Position numbers and translations under genes: made by a program. The notes beneath the pieces are model-generated. The model was not told where the DNA came from and ran no database searches. It was given only the letters and a program-made list of their open reading frames with translations. A DNA stretch of 15,960 nucleotides, from positions 1-15,960 of the forward strand of contig JBKDNL010000016.1 in NCBI GenBank assembly GCA_046343415.1, read 5' to 3'. This stretch comes from JALHMQ01 sp020248785 (GTDB lineage: Bacteria; Pseudomonadota; Gammaproteobacteria; Burkholderiales; Burkholderiaceae_F). Positions 1 to 9,929 of this stretch are shown piece by piece (the first letter of the stretch is position 1; the number at the start of each line of letters is the position of its first letter).

Positions 1-206
1 CACCCAATGGAGCGCGCACCGGCGCTGGTACCGGCGGGTCCGACGTCCGTCAGTTCGGCCAGGCCGATCGCAACCGTGACGGTTCGATCGACAAGGAGGA
101 AGCGCGCCAGGTCCGCAACATGAAATTCGAGGAAGTCGATAAAGACAGCAACGGCAAGATCGATCAGACCGAGTTCATGGGCTGGGCGTCGTTACACCGC
201 AGGTAG
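1..206 (+). CDS. EF-hand calcium-binding protein, C-terminal part (5' truncated by window)
   Basis: Reading in the frame that ends at the TAG at 204-206 gives 67 residues with no start, so the gene begins before the window. Two canonical 12-residue EF-hand loops are visible. Loop 1 is DRNRDGSIDKEE (visible residues 22-33). Loop 2 is DKDSNGKIDQTE (visible residues 46-57). Both carry acidic or Asn ligands at positions 1, 3 and 5, Gly at 6, Ile at 8 and Glu at 12, so both should bind calcium. The part before loop 1 is a Gly/Thr/Ala-rich linker. Small bacterial proteins of this type are commonly exported and may buffer or sense calcium, but the signal peptide would lie outside the window. The ending SLHRR is short and basic. 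A strong hairpin follows ten bases after the stop. The partner and exact role cannot be told. Confidence 0.85.
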   Translation, partial: PNGARTGAGTGGSDVRQFGQADRNRDGSIDKEEARQVRNMKFEEVDKDSNGKIDQTEFMGWASLHRR

Positions 207-215
207 TCGCACCAC

Positions 216-249
216 TGGCGGCGCCGGACCAGGCGGTTCGGCGCCGCCA
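216..249 (+). terminator. Strong stem-loop after the EF-hand gene, probable terminator
   Basis: Arms 216-230 and 235-249 pair over 15 bp with a single G-U wobble, around the 4-base loop AGGC. The stem starts ten bases after the stop codon at 206. No T-tract follows, so if it terminates it is either an atypical intrinsic terminator or mainly a 3'-end stabiliser. Confidence 0.6.
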
Positions 250-296
250 CCGCATCGTCTGTCCCGCCCTCGGCAACGAGCCCCGGGGTTCCGTGC

Positions 297-320
297 GTCT
301 CGGTCTTCGTCTCGGTCTTC
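297..320. repeat. Perfect tandem duplication of a 12-bp unit
   Basis: GTCTCGGTCTTC occurs twice back to back (297-308 and 309-320) in the non-coding stretch between the EF-hand gene and the next gene. Apart from the hairpin at 216-249, I see nothing else recognisable between 207 and 451. Confidence 0.7.
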
Positions 321-451
321 CTATCCACAGTGCCGCTTTCCAAGCCCGCCGGGTCAGTCTGCGTGAGGCCGCCGGCGCCCGCACCGCTGTGCGCCTTGCT
401 ACGCTTCAAGCCTGAGCGCGAACGCGCATCGCCGATCATCGAACACCGTCC

Positions 452-1120
452 ATGAATCACCGCAACCGCTTCCCCGCGCGGCGACGCTTTCTGAAGCAGT
501 CGGCCGCGTTGTCGGCCGGCGCTTCGTTCGCCGTGCCAGCGGCGGCGCTCGCGCAGGTGCAGCAGGACACGGACAAGCTTGGCCTGCTGCACGCGGTCAG
601 TGGTCCAGAGGCTCCGCTCGGGCGCGCCTGCCGCGAAGCGGCGTTGCTCGCACTGCGTGAAGTGAACCGGGCGCGCAATCTGCGCAACCTCCCGCCGTTG
701 CTTGCCGTCTCGGCCGATGTTGCAATCCACGCGCAAGCGGCCGCTGCGGTCGCTGCGATGCAGGCGCAAGGCGTGCGCGCCGTGCTTGCGCTGCTGCCGC
801 CCGCGCCGCTCGCCATGGCCAAACTGAACGACACCGCCCTGCTGCGCCTGATGCCCGCCGCGCTGGCCTGCGAGGCGAGCGCAGCCTGCTGCGCGCTGTT
901 GCAGCCCATGCCCGCGCCGATGCAGTTGGCGGTCGCCTCGACGTACGCCGCGGTGCGTGCGCTCGATGCGGTCATTGATGGAGGTGACAGTGCCGCCCGC
1001 GTCGGCGATGCACTGCTCGGCGCAGGTCTGGCGCAGCCGCTGACGGCGGTGCAGCGCGGTGGTGTACAAGCCGTCCTGCTGATTCCCGCGGCCCCGGCAG
1101 CGCGCAGCCAGCGGGCTTGA
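452..1120 (+). CDS. Tat-exported, shortened periplasmic binding protein-like protein
   Basis: The product is 222 residues. The N-terminus has a twin-arginine signal: RRRFLK at residues 10-15, a hydrophobic Ala-rich stretch at 17-33, and a likely signal-peptidase site after ALA at 32-34. The mature protein opens with KLGLLHAVSGPEAPLG and continues to EVN at residues 42-72. This matches the first strand and helix of type-I periplasmic binding proteins for amides, urea or branched-chain amino acids (Peripla_BP_5/6, UrtA/AmiC-like). Residues 159-195 (STYAAVRALDAVIDGG and following) resemble the late helix of the same fold. Family members are usually about 380-430 residues, so much of the middle, including most of the second lobe, seems absent. 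Cysteines are at 60, 140, 146 and 147. No permease or ATPase gene is nearby. It lies 31 bp before the next gene. No clear ribosome-binding site precedes the ATG; start choice rests on the Tat motif. Ligand binding is doubtful in this form. Confidence 0.7.
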   Translation: MNHRNRFPARRRFLKQSAALSAGASFAVPAAALAQVQQDTDKLGLLHAVSGPEAPLGRACREAALLALREVNRARNLRNLPPLLAVSADVAIHAQAAAAVAAMQAQGVRAVLALLPPAPLAMAKLNDTALLRLMPAALACEASAACCALLQPMPAPMQLAVASTYAAVRALDAVIDGGDSAARVGDALLGAGLAQPLTAVQRGGVQAVLLIPAAPAARSQRA

Positions 1121-1122
1121 GT

Positions 1123-1161
1123 CGCATGCCTGAACCGCGTGCCTGAACCGCATGCCTGACG
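1123..1161. repeat. Three tandem copies of a 13-bp unit carrying the start codon of the next gene
   Basis: Units at 1123-1135 (CGCATGCCTGAAC), 1136-1148 (CGCGTGCCTGAAC) and 1149-1161 (CGCATGCCTGACG) follow one another. Each holds a potential start (ATG 1126, GTG 1139, ATG 1152), all in different frames because 13 is not a multiple of three. The first two open only six-codon peptides ending at 1146 and 1159. Only the third opens the long frame. Confidence 0.85.
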
Positions 1162-1763
1162 CGCGCCCGACCCTGCCCGCGCGCCGCATGCTTGCCCTGA
1201 TCGGCGCACTGCTCGCATTACCGGGCTCCGCGCATGCGCAGGAGCGCGGCACCACGGCCGACGTGGTGGCACTGACTGTATGCGTGATCGACGCCGACAT
1301 TCGCTGGGCCGCCCTGGCGCACCGAGCGCGTGGTGATGACCGTGACGCGGCGACCAAAGCGATCGCCGCGACAATGCCCGATGCCGTGTATCGCGCGCAG
1401 GCCGAACGCCTGGTCGGCGAGGTCTATCGCGTACAGGCAGAATCGCCGCGCGGCTACGTTGCCGCGCGCCTTGAGCAGTGCGCGAGCGGCGCGGCGCGGC
1501 GGGTCAATGCCAAGGCGGCCGATGGTTGCTACCAGCTGACGCGCTACGCCAGTGACTTCTTTGCCGCGCGCGCAGCCGGCATTCCACTGGAGCGCACCGT
1601 GGCCACGCTCAAGGACCTGGCGGCCGAGCAGGGCATGCCCGAGGGGGCCGAAGCGCGCCTGGCCAAGCTCGCCGCCAGCGTCTATGCGACGACGGTGCAG
1701 GCGCCGGAGTTTCGCTCCGGTCTGTTCTTCCACTGCATCATGCCGTCGCCCAAGGCGCAGTAG
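1152..1763 (+). CDS. Secreted four-cysteine protein with internal duplication, function unknown
   Basis: The product is 203 residues. I do not recognise a named family. Residues 11-29 form a Sec signal peptide with cleavage after AHA (27-29). The mature part is rich in predicted helix and has exactly four cysteines: 44, 110, 126 and 195. They bracket two similar segments, 44-110 and 126-195. Counting from the first Cys of each, both have A-x-R-A-x-G at positions 13-18. Near the end both have VY followed by Pro seven residues later, then the closing Cys. This suggests two copies of one disulphide-closed helical domain. The start at 1152 is the first in-frame ATG; a second ATG at 1188 (residue 13) would leave too short an n-region. 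No ribosome-binding site is evident, and the start lies in a 13-bp tandem repeat. It lies 31 bp after the preceding gene and 37 bp before the amidase, so co-transcription is likely. A periplasmic location is inferred. Confidence 0.7.
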   Translation: MPDARPTLPARRMLALIGALLALPGSAHAQERGTTADVVALTVCVIDADIRWAALAHRARGDDRDAATKAIAATMPDAVYRAQAERLVGEVYRVQAESPRGYVAARLEQCASGAARRVNAKAADGCYQLTRYASDFFAARAAGIPLERTVATLKDLAAEQGMPEGAEARLAKLAASVYATTVQAPEFRSGLFFHCIMPSPKAQ

Positions 1764-1800
1764 CCGCGGCATACCCCGTCGGCACAATCGGAGATCGAGG

Positions 1801-3114
1801 ATGCAAGTTCCCCTGCACCGTCGCGGCGCTGTCGAACTGGCGCGCATGCTCGCCGAGGGCGAAGCGTCGCCCGAGACAGTGATGCGCTCGTTCATCGACG
1901 CGATGCATGCGCGCGAGGCCCAGGTGCAGGCTTTTGCCTGGTTCGATGCCGATCATGCGCTTGCCAGCGCGCGCGCCCTGCACGGCGCGGCCCGACGCGG
2001 CCCGCTGCATGGACTACCGTTCGCGGTCAAGGACAACATCGACACCGCCGATGCGCCGACGACCTATGGCTCCGTGATCTACGACGGCTATCGGCCGCCC
2101 ATCGATGCGGTCTGCGTGTCCATGCTCAAGGACGCCGGCGGTGTCATGTTCGGCAAGACGGCGCTGACGGAGTTCGCCAATTTCACACCATGCGCCACGC
2201 GCAATCCGCGCAACCAGACGTACTCGCCCGGCGGTTCATCCAGCGGCAGCGCGGCCGCGGTGGCCGCGCACTGCGTGCCCATCGCGCTGGGCACGCAGAC
2301 GGCGGGCTCGGTGATCCGCCCGGCGGCGTATTGCGGCGTGGTCGGCTACAATCCGTCGCCACGCCTGGTGCCGCGCATGGGAGTCAAGCCCAACTCGGAC
2401 ACGCTCGACGAAGTGGGTGTGTTTGCCAACAGCGTCGCCGATGCGGCGCTCGCGGCATCCGTGCTCGCGGCCAGGCCCGCCTGGCGCGAGCTGCCGGCGC
2501 AGGGGCTCGCCAGTGGCGGGCCTGTCTTCGGCGCCGTGACCACGCCGCAGCAACATCTGGCTGCGCCATCGATGCTCGCGGCGCTGGAGCGCGCCACGCA
2601 GACGTTGTGCGCCAAGGGCGCGCGCGTGACCGATGTCACCTGGCCGCGCGTGTTCGATGGCCTGTTCGATGCGCAGAAAACGGTGCAGGCGTTCGAGACG
2701 GCCCGCGCCCTTGCCACGGAGTACACCGGGCAGCGGGAGCGTCTGTCGGCGCGCCTGGCGGAGGGCATCGAGCAGGGCCGTGGCATTGCGGTGGAGCAGT
2801 ACACCGCGGCGCTGCAACTCGGCCGCGCCTGCGCCGCGGCCATCGAGAGCCTGTTCGGCGTGGCGGAGGTGCTGCTCACGCCCAGTGCGCCGGGCGAAGC
2901 CCCGGTCGGATTGACGTCCACCGGCGACCCCGTATTCAACCGCCCCTGGCACTTGCTTGGCTGCCCCATGCTCAACCTGCCGGTGCCGCAGGCGCTCAGT
3001 GAGAGCGAGACAGGACTGCCCTTGGGGCTATGCGTGGTGGCGCGCCCCGGTGACGATGCACGATTGTGGGCGCATGCGGCGTGGATCGAGGCCGCGTGGC
3101 GTGACGTCAATTGA
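1801..3114 (+). CDS. Amidase (amidase signature family)
   Basis: The product is 437 residues, hydrolysing a carboxamide to acid plus ammonia or amine; the substrate cannot be read from sequence. The Ser-cisSer-Lys triad of the family is complete: Lys77 in GLPFAVKDNID, cis-Ser146 in SPGGSSSGSA, and nucleophile Ser170 in GTQTAGSVIRPAAYCG. The 24-residue spacing between the two serines equals that of fatty acid amide hydrolase (217/241). The length fits stand-alone amidases. No signal peptide is seen, so it should be cytoplasmic, unlike the two exported products encoded upstream. The start at 1801 is supported by GGAG at 1790-1793 and by the amidase fold beginning soon after it; the open frame extends upstream to 1552, but that part overlaps the preceding gene. 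No GatB or GatC partner gene is near, and the shape differs from GatA (about 480-490 residues), so a tRNA-dependent amidotransferase role is unlikely. Confidence 0.92.
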   Translation: MQVPLHRRGAVELARMLAEGEASPETVMRSFIDAMHAREAQVQAFAWFDADHALASARALHGAARRGPLHGLPFAVKDNIDTADAPTTYGSVIYDGYRPPIDAVCVSMLKDAGGVMFGKTALTEFANFTPCATRNPRNQTYSPGGSSSGSAAAVAAHCVPIALGTQTAGSVIRPAAYCGVVGYNPSPRLVPRMGVKPNSDTLDEVGVFANSVADAALAASVLAARPAWRELPAQGLASGGPVFGAVTTPQQHLAAPSMLAALERATQTLCAKGARVTDVTWPRVFDGLFDAQKTVQAFETARALATEYTGQRERLSARLAEGIEQGRGIAVEQYTAALQLGRACAAAIESLFGVAEVLLTPSAPGEAPVGLTSTGDPVFNRPWHLLGCPMLNLPVPQALSESETGLPLGLCVVARPGDDARLWAHAAWIEAAWRDVN

Positions 3115-3126
3115 TGCGGGCGGCGC

Positions 3127-3161
3127 GCGCGGCGCAGGCGACGCCCGGGCGCTTGCCGCGC
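3127..3161. terminator. Possible bidirectional terminator between convergent amidase and USP genes
   Basis: GCGCGGC (3127-3133) pairs with GCCGCGC (3155-3161) over 7 bp, enclosing 21 bases that contain the palindrome CGCCCGGGCG. It fills most of the 47-bp gap between two convergent genes and touches the USP stop codon. There is no T-run on either strand. Confidence 0.3.
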
Positions 3162-3584
3162 TTAGCGCACGATCAGCACGGGGACGGTCGCCTCCGACAG
3201 CACGCTGCGACCGACCGAGCCCAGCACCGTCCGGCGCAGCAGGCCACCTTCGCTTGCACCGAGCACGATAAGGTCGAAGCCGCCGTCGACGGCAGTCTGC
3301 GCGATCTCCGGGCCCGGCTCGCCCTCGCGCACATCCAGTGTCGGCGCGTAGCCGGCGTCCCTCAGTTGCTGCAACAGTGGGCCGACAATGGCCTGCGGAT
3401 CGACATCGGGCAGCGCCGGCATGCCGGGGTCGGCGCCCAAGGCGCCCACCGCGCGTAGCGGCGGCGGCTTCTCGATGAACAGGCAGGTGAGTTCGGCCCG
3501 CTCGAACATGGTGCGCATGCGGGCGACGTAGGCGACGGCGTGGCGCGAAGTGGGGCTGCCGTCCATGGCGATCAGTACTTTCAT
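3162..3584 (-). CDS. Universal stress protein, single UspA domain
   Basis: The product is 140 residues, one UspA domain. It starts with the typical first strand MKVLIAMDGSPTSRHAVAYV. It ends with the nucleotide-loop region LIVLGASEGGLLRRTVLGSVGRSVLSEATVPVLIV. Family members that bind ATP carry G-2x-G-9x-G-S/T. Here the first Gly and the final Gly-Ser are at the right spacing, but the middle Gly position is Glu, with Gly right after it (GASEG). ATP binding is therefore possible but not certain. The start at 3584 is chosen because AAGGAGGA (on the minus strand, 3588-3595) is a near-perfect ribosome-binding site just upstream, and homologues begin at this residue. The open frame extends to 3779, but that part shows no homology. 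It is cytoplasmic, without signal or membrane segment. It is convergent with the amidase and appears to be a single-gene unit. Such proteins usually aid survival under starvation, oxidative or other stress; no regulatory site was recognised. Confidence 0.92.
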   Translation of the reverse strand: MKVLIAMDGSPTSRHAVAYVARMRTMFERAELTCLFIEKPPPLRAVGALGADPGMPALPDVDPQAIVGPLLQQLRDAGYAPTLDVREGEPGPEIAQTAVDGGFDLIVLGASEGGLLRRTVLGSVGRSVLSEATVPVLIVR

Positions 3585-4002
3585 GCGTCCTCCTTGGCGT
3601 TCGCCGTGCCCGTCGTTGCCGGGTCCGCTCGCTCCAGCGAGCATAGACCCGCAGGTAGGCGTGAGGCCCGCACGACGGGCGCGCCGATTGGGCGAATTGA
3701 AAGCGGTCGAGCGCGGCTCACAGGTAACGAACGCACGGGCGGCTGGGTCGCGCGCACTGCGCCGAGCGCATCGACTCAAGCCGCGGCGAACAGCGCGCGA
3801 TCAGCGGATCGCCCGCGAGGGCGCAAGGCGCAAGGTCGGCGTCAACGCGGTGACCTTCAACATGCACGACATCGGCGCTCGCCTGCGCAGTCCCAAATGG
3901 GCCAAGGCCTTCCTTCGTCGCGGCCGCCTTGACTCGCTCGCGCGAGCCGGGCGCCGCTGCGCCGTTGCATGTCTGCGGATCTGGAGCGTCCGGCGACCGT
4001 GG
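3585..4002. other. 418-bp gap between USP and valS; no intact gene, one coding-like stretch
   Basis: Apart from the USP ribosome-binding site, no complete gene is supported here. On the plus strand, 3781-3957 reads open in one frame with about 80% G/C at third positions (47 of 59 codons by hand count). It contains AVTFNMHDIGARLR followed by SPKWAKAFL. The frame has no convincing start and would run into valS on the opposite strand without a stop, so it cannot be a normal gene as it stands. It may be a remnant of a degraded gene. A short palindrome GCTCGCGCGAGC lies at 3936-3947, downstream of the valS stop, but it has no loop and is not a convincing terminator. Confidence 0.5.
3588..3595 (-). 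promoter_or_regulatory. Strong ribosome-binding site deciding the USP start
   Basis: The minus strand reads AAGGAGGA three bases before the ATG at 3584. It is among the best Shine-Dalgarno matches in the window and rules out the longer open frame that runs up to 3779. Confidence 0.8.
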
Positions 4003-6957
<2,955 letters not shown>

Positions 6958-7089
6958 GCGGGTCGTCCGTCGCAGGATTTACGCGTTCGTCACAGTTGGT
7001 TTGAAGTTTAGGGGAGTTGTTCGGTAGCCTGTCGTACCGGGCCCGTGATCGGCACGCGGACGGCACGTCGGTTGTTCTGGGGAGAGTCA
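6958..7089. promoter_or_regulatory. Divergent intergenic region, valS (-) and metalloprotease (+) promoters expected
   Basis: The two genes start back to back across 132 bp, so promoters for both should lie here. The region is visibly more AT-rich than its surroundings around 6975-7022. A weak minus-strand candidate is TAAACT (7005-7010) with ACGACA (7030-7035), but its 19-bp spacing is longer than ideal. On the plus strand TTGAAG (7001-7006) has no good partner. Exact promoters are not established. Confidence 0.35.
7079..7086 (+). promoter_or_regulatory. Ribosome-binding site deciding the metalloprotease start
   Basis: GGGGAGAG ends three bases before the ATG at 7090. Together with the lipobox encoded just after it, this selects 7090 over the in-frame ATG at 7045. 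Confidence 0.75.
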
Positions 7090-9873
7090 ATGTTTGGAAT
7101 GCGAGTGATCGCGGGCGCCGTGGCGGCCGCGCTGGTTGCCGGTTGCGCGAGCACCGCCCCATCCACCAGCAAGGGCAGCGAAGCCGCAGCCGGCACGCCC
7201 GCGCCCGCGGCGGGCAGCACTGGCTCCGCTCAGCGCGGTGCAGGCTCCGTGCAGCCCAGCGGCCAAGGGGCGGCCGCGCCGCCCGCCGCGGGCAGCCAGG
7301 CGCAGGCGCCGGGAGCTGCGAGTGCGGCAGCGCGACCCCCCGAGGCAAATGCGTTGCGGCCGTTCGCGGACGTGGTGCGCGACGCCAAGGAGGCCAAGGG
7401 CTTCTTCACCGTCTGGACCAAGGATGACCGGACCTGGCTGGAGATCCGGCCCGAGCAACTCGAGCAACCCATGTTCTTCGGCAACTCGCTTGCCTCGGGC
7501 CTCGGAGAACGTTTCTTCCTGCCGGGCTTGATGGGTCAGGAGCATGTGGTCGTCCTGCGCCGCGTTGGCAACAACCTGCAGCTGGTAGCGCGCAACATGC
7601 GCGTTCGGGCAGCGGCGGGCACGCCGCTGGAGGCCGCGGTGCGCGAGAGTTATTCGGATAGCCTGTTGGCGGCGGCCCCCGTGGTCAGCGCGCCGCACGC
7701 GGAGCGCAAGTCGTTCCTGGTGGATGCCGCGGTGCTGCTGGGCACCGACCTTCCGGGCGCGCAGACCGCGCTCGAAAGCGCGTTTCGGCTGAGCTACGCG
7801 TTCGACCGCGCCAACAGCAACATCGAGCGCGCGCGAACGAGCGAGTCCGGCACCATCGTGACCTTTCGCAAGCACTTCGCCGTGCCCAAGCTGCCGGCGC
7901 CGCCGCTGACCCCGCCGCCCCCGGGCACGCCGCAGGTGCCGCCGCCGCAGGCGCTGCCTGACGCGCGCAGCCTGTTCCTGAGTTTTGCCTACACGCTGGC
8001 ACCCCTGCCGGCGCAGCCGATGCGGCCGCGTCTGGCGGACCAGCGTGTCGGGCACTTCACCACCGCCTTCTGGGACTTCGGCAACCCGGCCAGTGGCGAC
8101 GCGCGCACGCACTACGTCGAACGCTGGCGGCTTGAGAAAAAGGACCCGGCCGCCGAACTGTCCGAGCCCAAGGAACCGATCCTCGTCTGGATGGACAAGA
8201 ACATCCCCGAGGCGCATCGCGAGGCGGTGCGCGGCGGGATCGTCGAGTGGAACAAGGCGTTCGAGCGGGCCGGCTTCCGCAACGCGATTGAGGTGCGCCA
8301 GCAACCAGCCGACGCCGACTGGAGCACGGTGGAAGGCACGCGCCATCTGGCTGTGCGCTGGTTTGCCATGCAGGGGCCCGGCGCGGTGGCCGTTGGACCC
8401 AGCCAGTCCGACCCGCGCAGCGGCGAGATCCTGCGCGGCGCGGCGATCATTCCGGAAAACTGGGTGCGAATCGGCACGCAGGCGGTCAACGAGTGGCTGA
8501 CGCGCCCGCCTGCCGCCACCCTATCCGAGCTGATCGAGGGGCGGCAGTGCAGCTACTCGCTCGACGCGCTCGAGCAGGCGGCCTTCGGCTACGAGTTGCT
8601 GGCCGCGCGCGGCGAGCTGCGGCCGGGCAGCCCCGAGGCCGAGCGCTACATCGCCGACAGCCTGAAGGACGTCGTGATGCACGAGGTCGGCCACGCGCTG
8701 GGACTGCGGCACAACTTCAAGGGCTCCACGGGCGTGAAGTTCGAGCAACTGCGCGATGCGGCCCTCGCGCGCCAGCGCGGCATCTCCAATTCGGTGATGG
8801 ACTACAACGCCCTGAACATCGCGCTCGAAGGCGAGCCGGCGACCGTTCTGAACCAGGTGACCCTGGGCGAGTACGACTACTGGGCGATCGAGTACGCCTA
8901 TCGCGAGCTGACGCCAGAGCGCGAGAGGGAGGAACTGGCGCGCATCGCGGGCCGTTCCAGCGGCAACCCCGCCTTGGCCTATGCGACCGACGAAGACGTG
9001 ATCCCGATTGCCGGCGGCGCCATCGATCCGCTCGCCAATCAGTGGGACCTCGGCCCCGACCCCCTGGCCTACTTCAAGCGCCGGTTCGTGCTGTCGCGCG
9101 AATTGTGGCAGCGCACGCAAACCCGCCGCCTCACGCCCGATGAAAGCTACGCGCTGTTGCGCCGTAATCTTCAGCGAGGCTTGAGTCAGATCGGCGCTGT
9201 GACGCCGCTCGTCGCCAAGTATGTCGGTGGCGTCTACACGGCGCGGGATCTGCCTGGCGCCAGCCGGGCGCTGCTGGCGCCGGTGCCGCCCGCGCAGCAG
9301 CGTGAGGCGCTTGCTGTGCTCGCGCGCGAGGTGTTCGCGGTGGACAGCTTTCGCTTCGATCCGGACTTCATGAGCCGGCTCGGCGTGGACCACCTGGACC
9401 GCCTCGCCAACCCGGCCGGCCCGCAGTTCAATACTGATTTCAGCCTTGCCAACGCGGTGCTCAACATCCAGCGCGGCGCGCTCGACCAGGTGATGTCCGA
9501 TGCGGTCGCCGCGCGGCTGGCGGACGCCGAAACCAAGCAGCGGGATCGCGGCAGTGTGTTCACGCTCGCCGAAATGCACCGACGGCTGTACGACGCGATC
9601 TGGAGCGAGCTCAAATCCGGCGCCGCGATCGACAGCCTGCGCCGCAACCTCCAGCGTGAGCACGCGCGGCGCCTGGCCGCCGGTCTCGTGCGCCCGGCCG
9701 CGCCCGTGGCCGCCGATGTGCGTGCGGTCAATCGGCAGGTGGCGATGCGACTGAAGACCGAGTTGCAGCAGGCGCAGGGGCGCAGTGGCGACGCGATCAC
9801 CCGTGCCCACTTGTCGGAGACCCTGGCTCTGATCGAGCAGGCGCTCAGCGCGCCGCTGACCAAGGCGCTTTGA
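7090..9873 (+). CDS. Lipoprotein zinc-dependent metalloprotease (DUF5117/DUF4953 type)
   Basis: The product is 927 residues. The start at 7090 yields a lipoprotein signal peptide with lipobox VAGC, so Cys19 should be lipidated and the protein anchored in the cell envelope. Residues 20-87 are a flexible Ala/Pro/Gly/Ser/Gln linker. The folded part begins at about 88 and fits the DUF5118/DUF5117 arrangement. A proline-rich insert (about 268-291) precedes RLADQRVGHFTTAFWDF, a typical stretch of this family. The zinc site is HEVGHALGLRH: His531, Glu532, His535 and His541, the extended HExxHxxGxxH form of metzincins. SVMDY with Met570 is a plausible Met-turn. The C-terminal third is helical. The family is thought to be proteolytic, but substrates are unknown to me. 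It is transcribed against valS on one side and DUF2486 on the other, hence as a single gene. A perfect stem-loop follows the stop. A secreted housekeeping or nutrient-scavenging peptidase is the likeliest role. Confidence 0.9.
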   Translation: MFGMRVIAGAVAAALVAGCASTAPSTSKGSEAAAGTPAPAAGSTGSAQRGAGSVQPSGQGAAAPPAAGSQAQAPGAASAAARPPEANALRPFADVVRDAKEAKGFFTVWTKDDRTWLEIRPEQLEQPMFFGNSLASGLGERFFLPGLMGQEHVVVLRRVGNNLQLVARNMRVRAAAGTPLEAAVRESYSDSLLAAAPVVSAPHAERKSFLVDAAVLLGTDLPGAQTALESAFRLSYAFDRANSNIERARTSESGTIVTFRKHFAVPKLPAPPLTPPPPGTPQVPPPQALPDARSLFLSFAYTLAPLPAQPMRPRLADQRVGHFTTAFWDFGNPASGDARTHYVERWRLEKKDPAAELSEPKEPILVWMDKNIPEAHREAVRGGIVEWNKAFERAGFRNAIEVRQQPADADWSTVEGTRHLAVRWFAMQGPGAVAVGPSQSDPRSGEILRGAAIIPENWVRIGTQAVNEWLTRPPAATLSELIEGRQCSYSLDALEQAAFGYELLAARGELRPGSPEAERYIADSLKDVVMHEVGHALGLRHNFKGSTGVKFEQLRDAALARQRGISNSVMDYNALNIALEGEPATVLNQVTLGEYDYWAIEYAYRELTPEREREELARIAGRSSGNPALAYATDEDVIPIAGGAIDPLANQWDLGPDPLAYFKRRFVLSRELWQRTQTRRLTPDESYALLRRNLQRGLSQIGAVTPLVAKYVGGVYTARDLPGASRALLAPVPPAQQREALAVLAREVFAVDSFRFDPDFMSRLGVDHLDRLANPAGPQFNTDFSLANAVLNIQRGALDQVMSDAVAARLADAETKQRDRGSVFTLAEMHRRLYDAIWSELKSGAAIDSLRRNLQREHARRLAAGLVRPAAPVAADVRAVNRQVAMRLKTELQQAQGRSGDAITRAHLSETLALIEQALSAPLTKAL

Positions 9874-9877
9874 GGTC

Positions 9878-9903
9878 CATGCGATCGCGGGCGCGATCGC
9901 ATG
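9878..9903. terminator. Perfect 11-bp stem-loop after the metalloprotease gene
   Basis: Arms 9878-9888 (CATGCGATCGC) and 9893-9903 (GCGATCGCATG) are exact inverted repeats around the loop GGGC, starting five bases after the stop codon. There is no T-tract. It is probably a terminator or a 3'-end stabiliser for the protease transcript. Confidence 0.55.
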
Positions 9904-9929
9904 TGGATGTCGAATCGCGGTTGAGTTTG

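Noticed and set aside
1552..1800. Upstream extension of the amidase frame
   Set aside because: It overlaps the preceding secreted-protein gene and reads Arg/Pro-rich; 1801 has a ribosome-binding site and gives the normal amidase N-terminus.
3841..3900. Assignment of the VTFNMHDIGARLR stretch to exonuclease III
   Set aside because: Only a short pattern matches; the following catalytic motif (LQE) is missing, so no gene name is justified.
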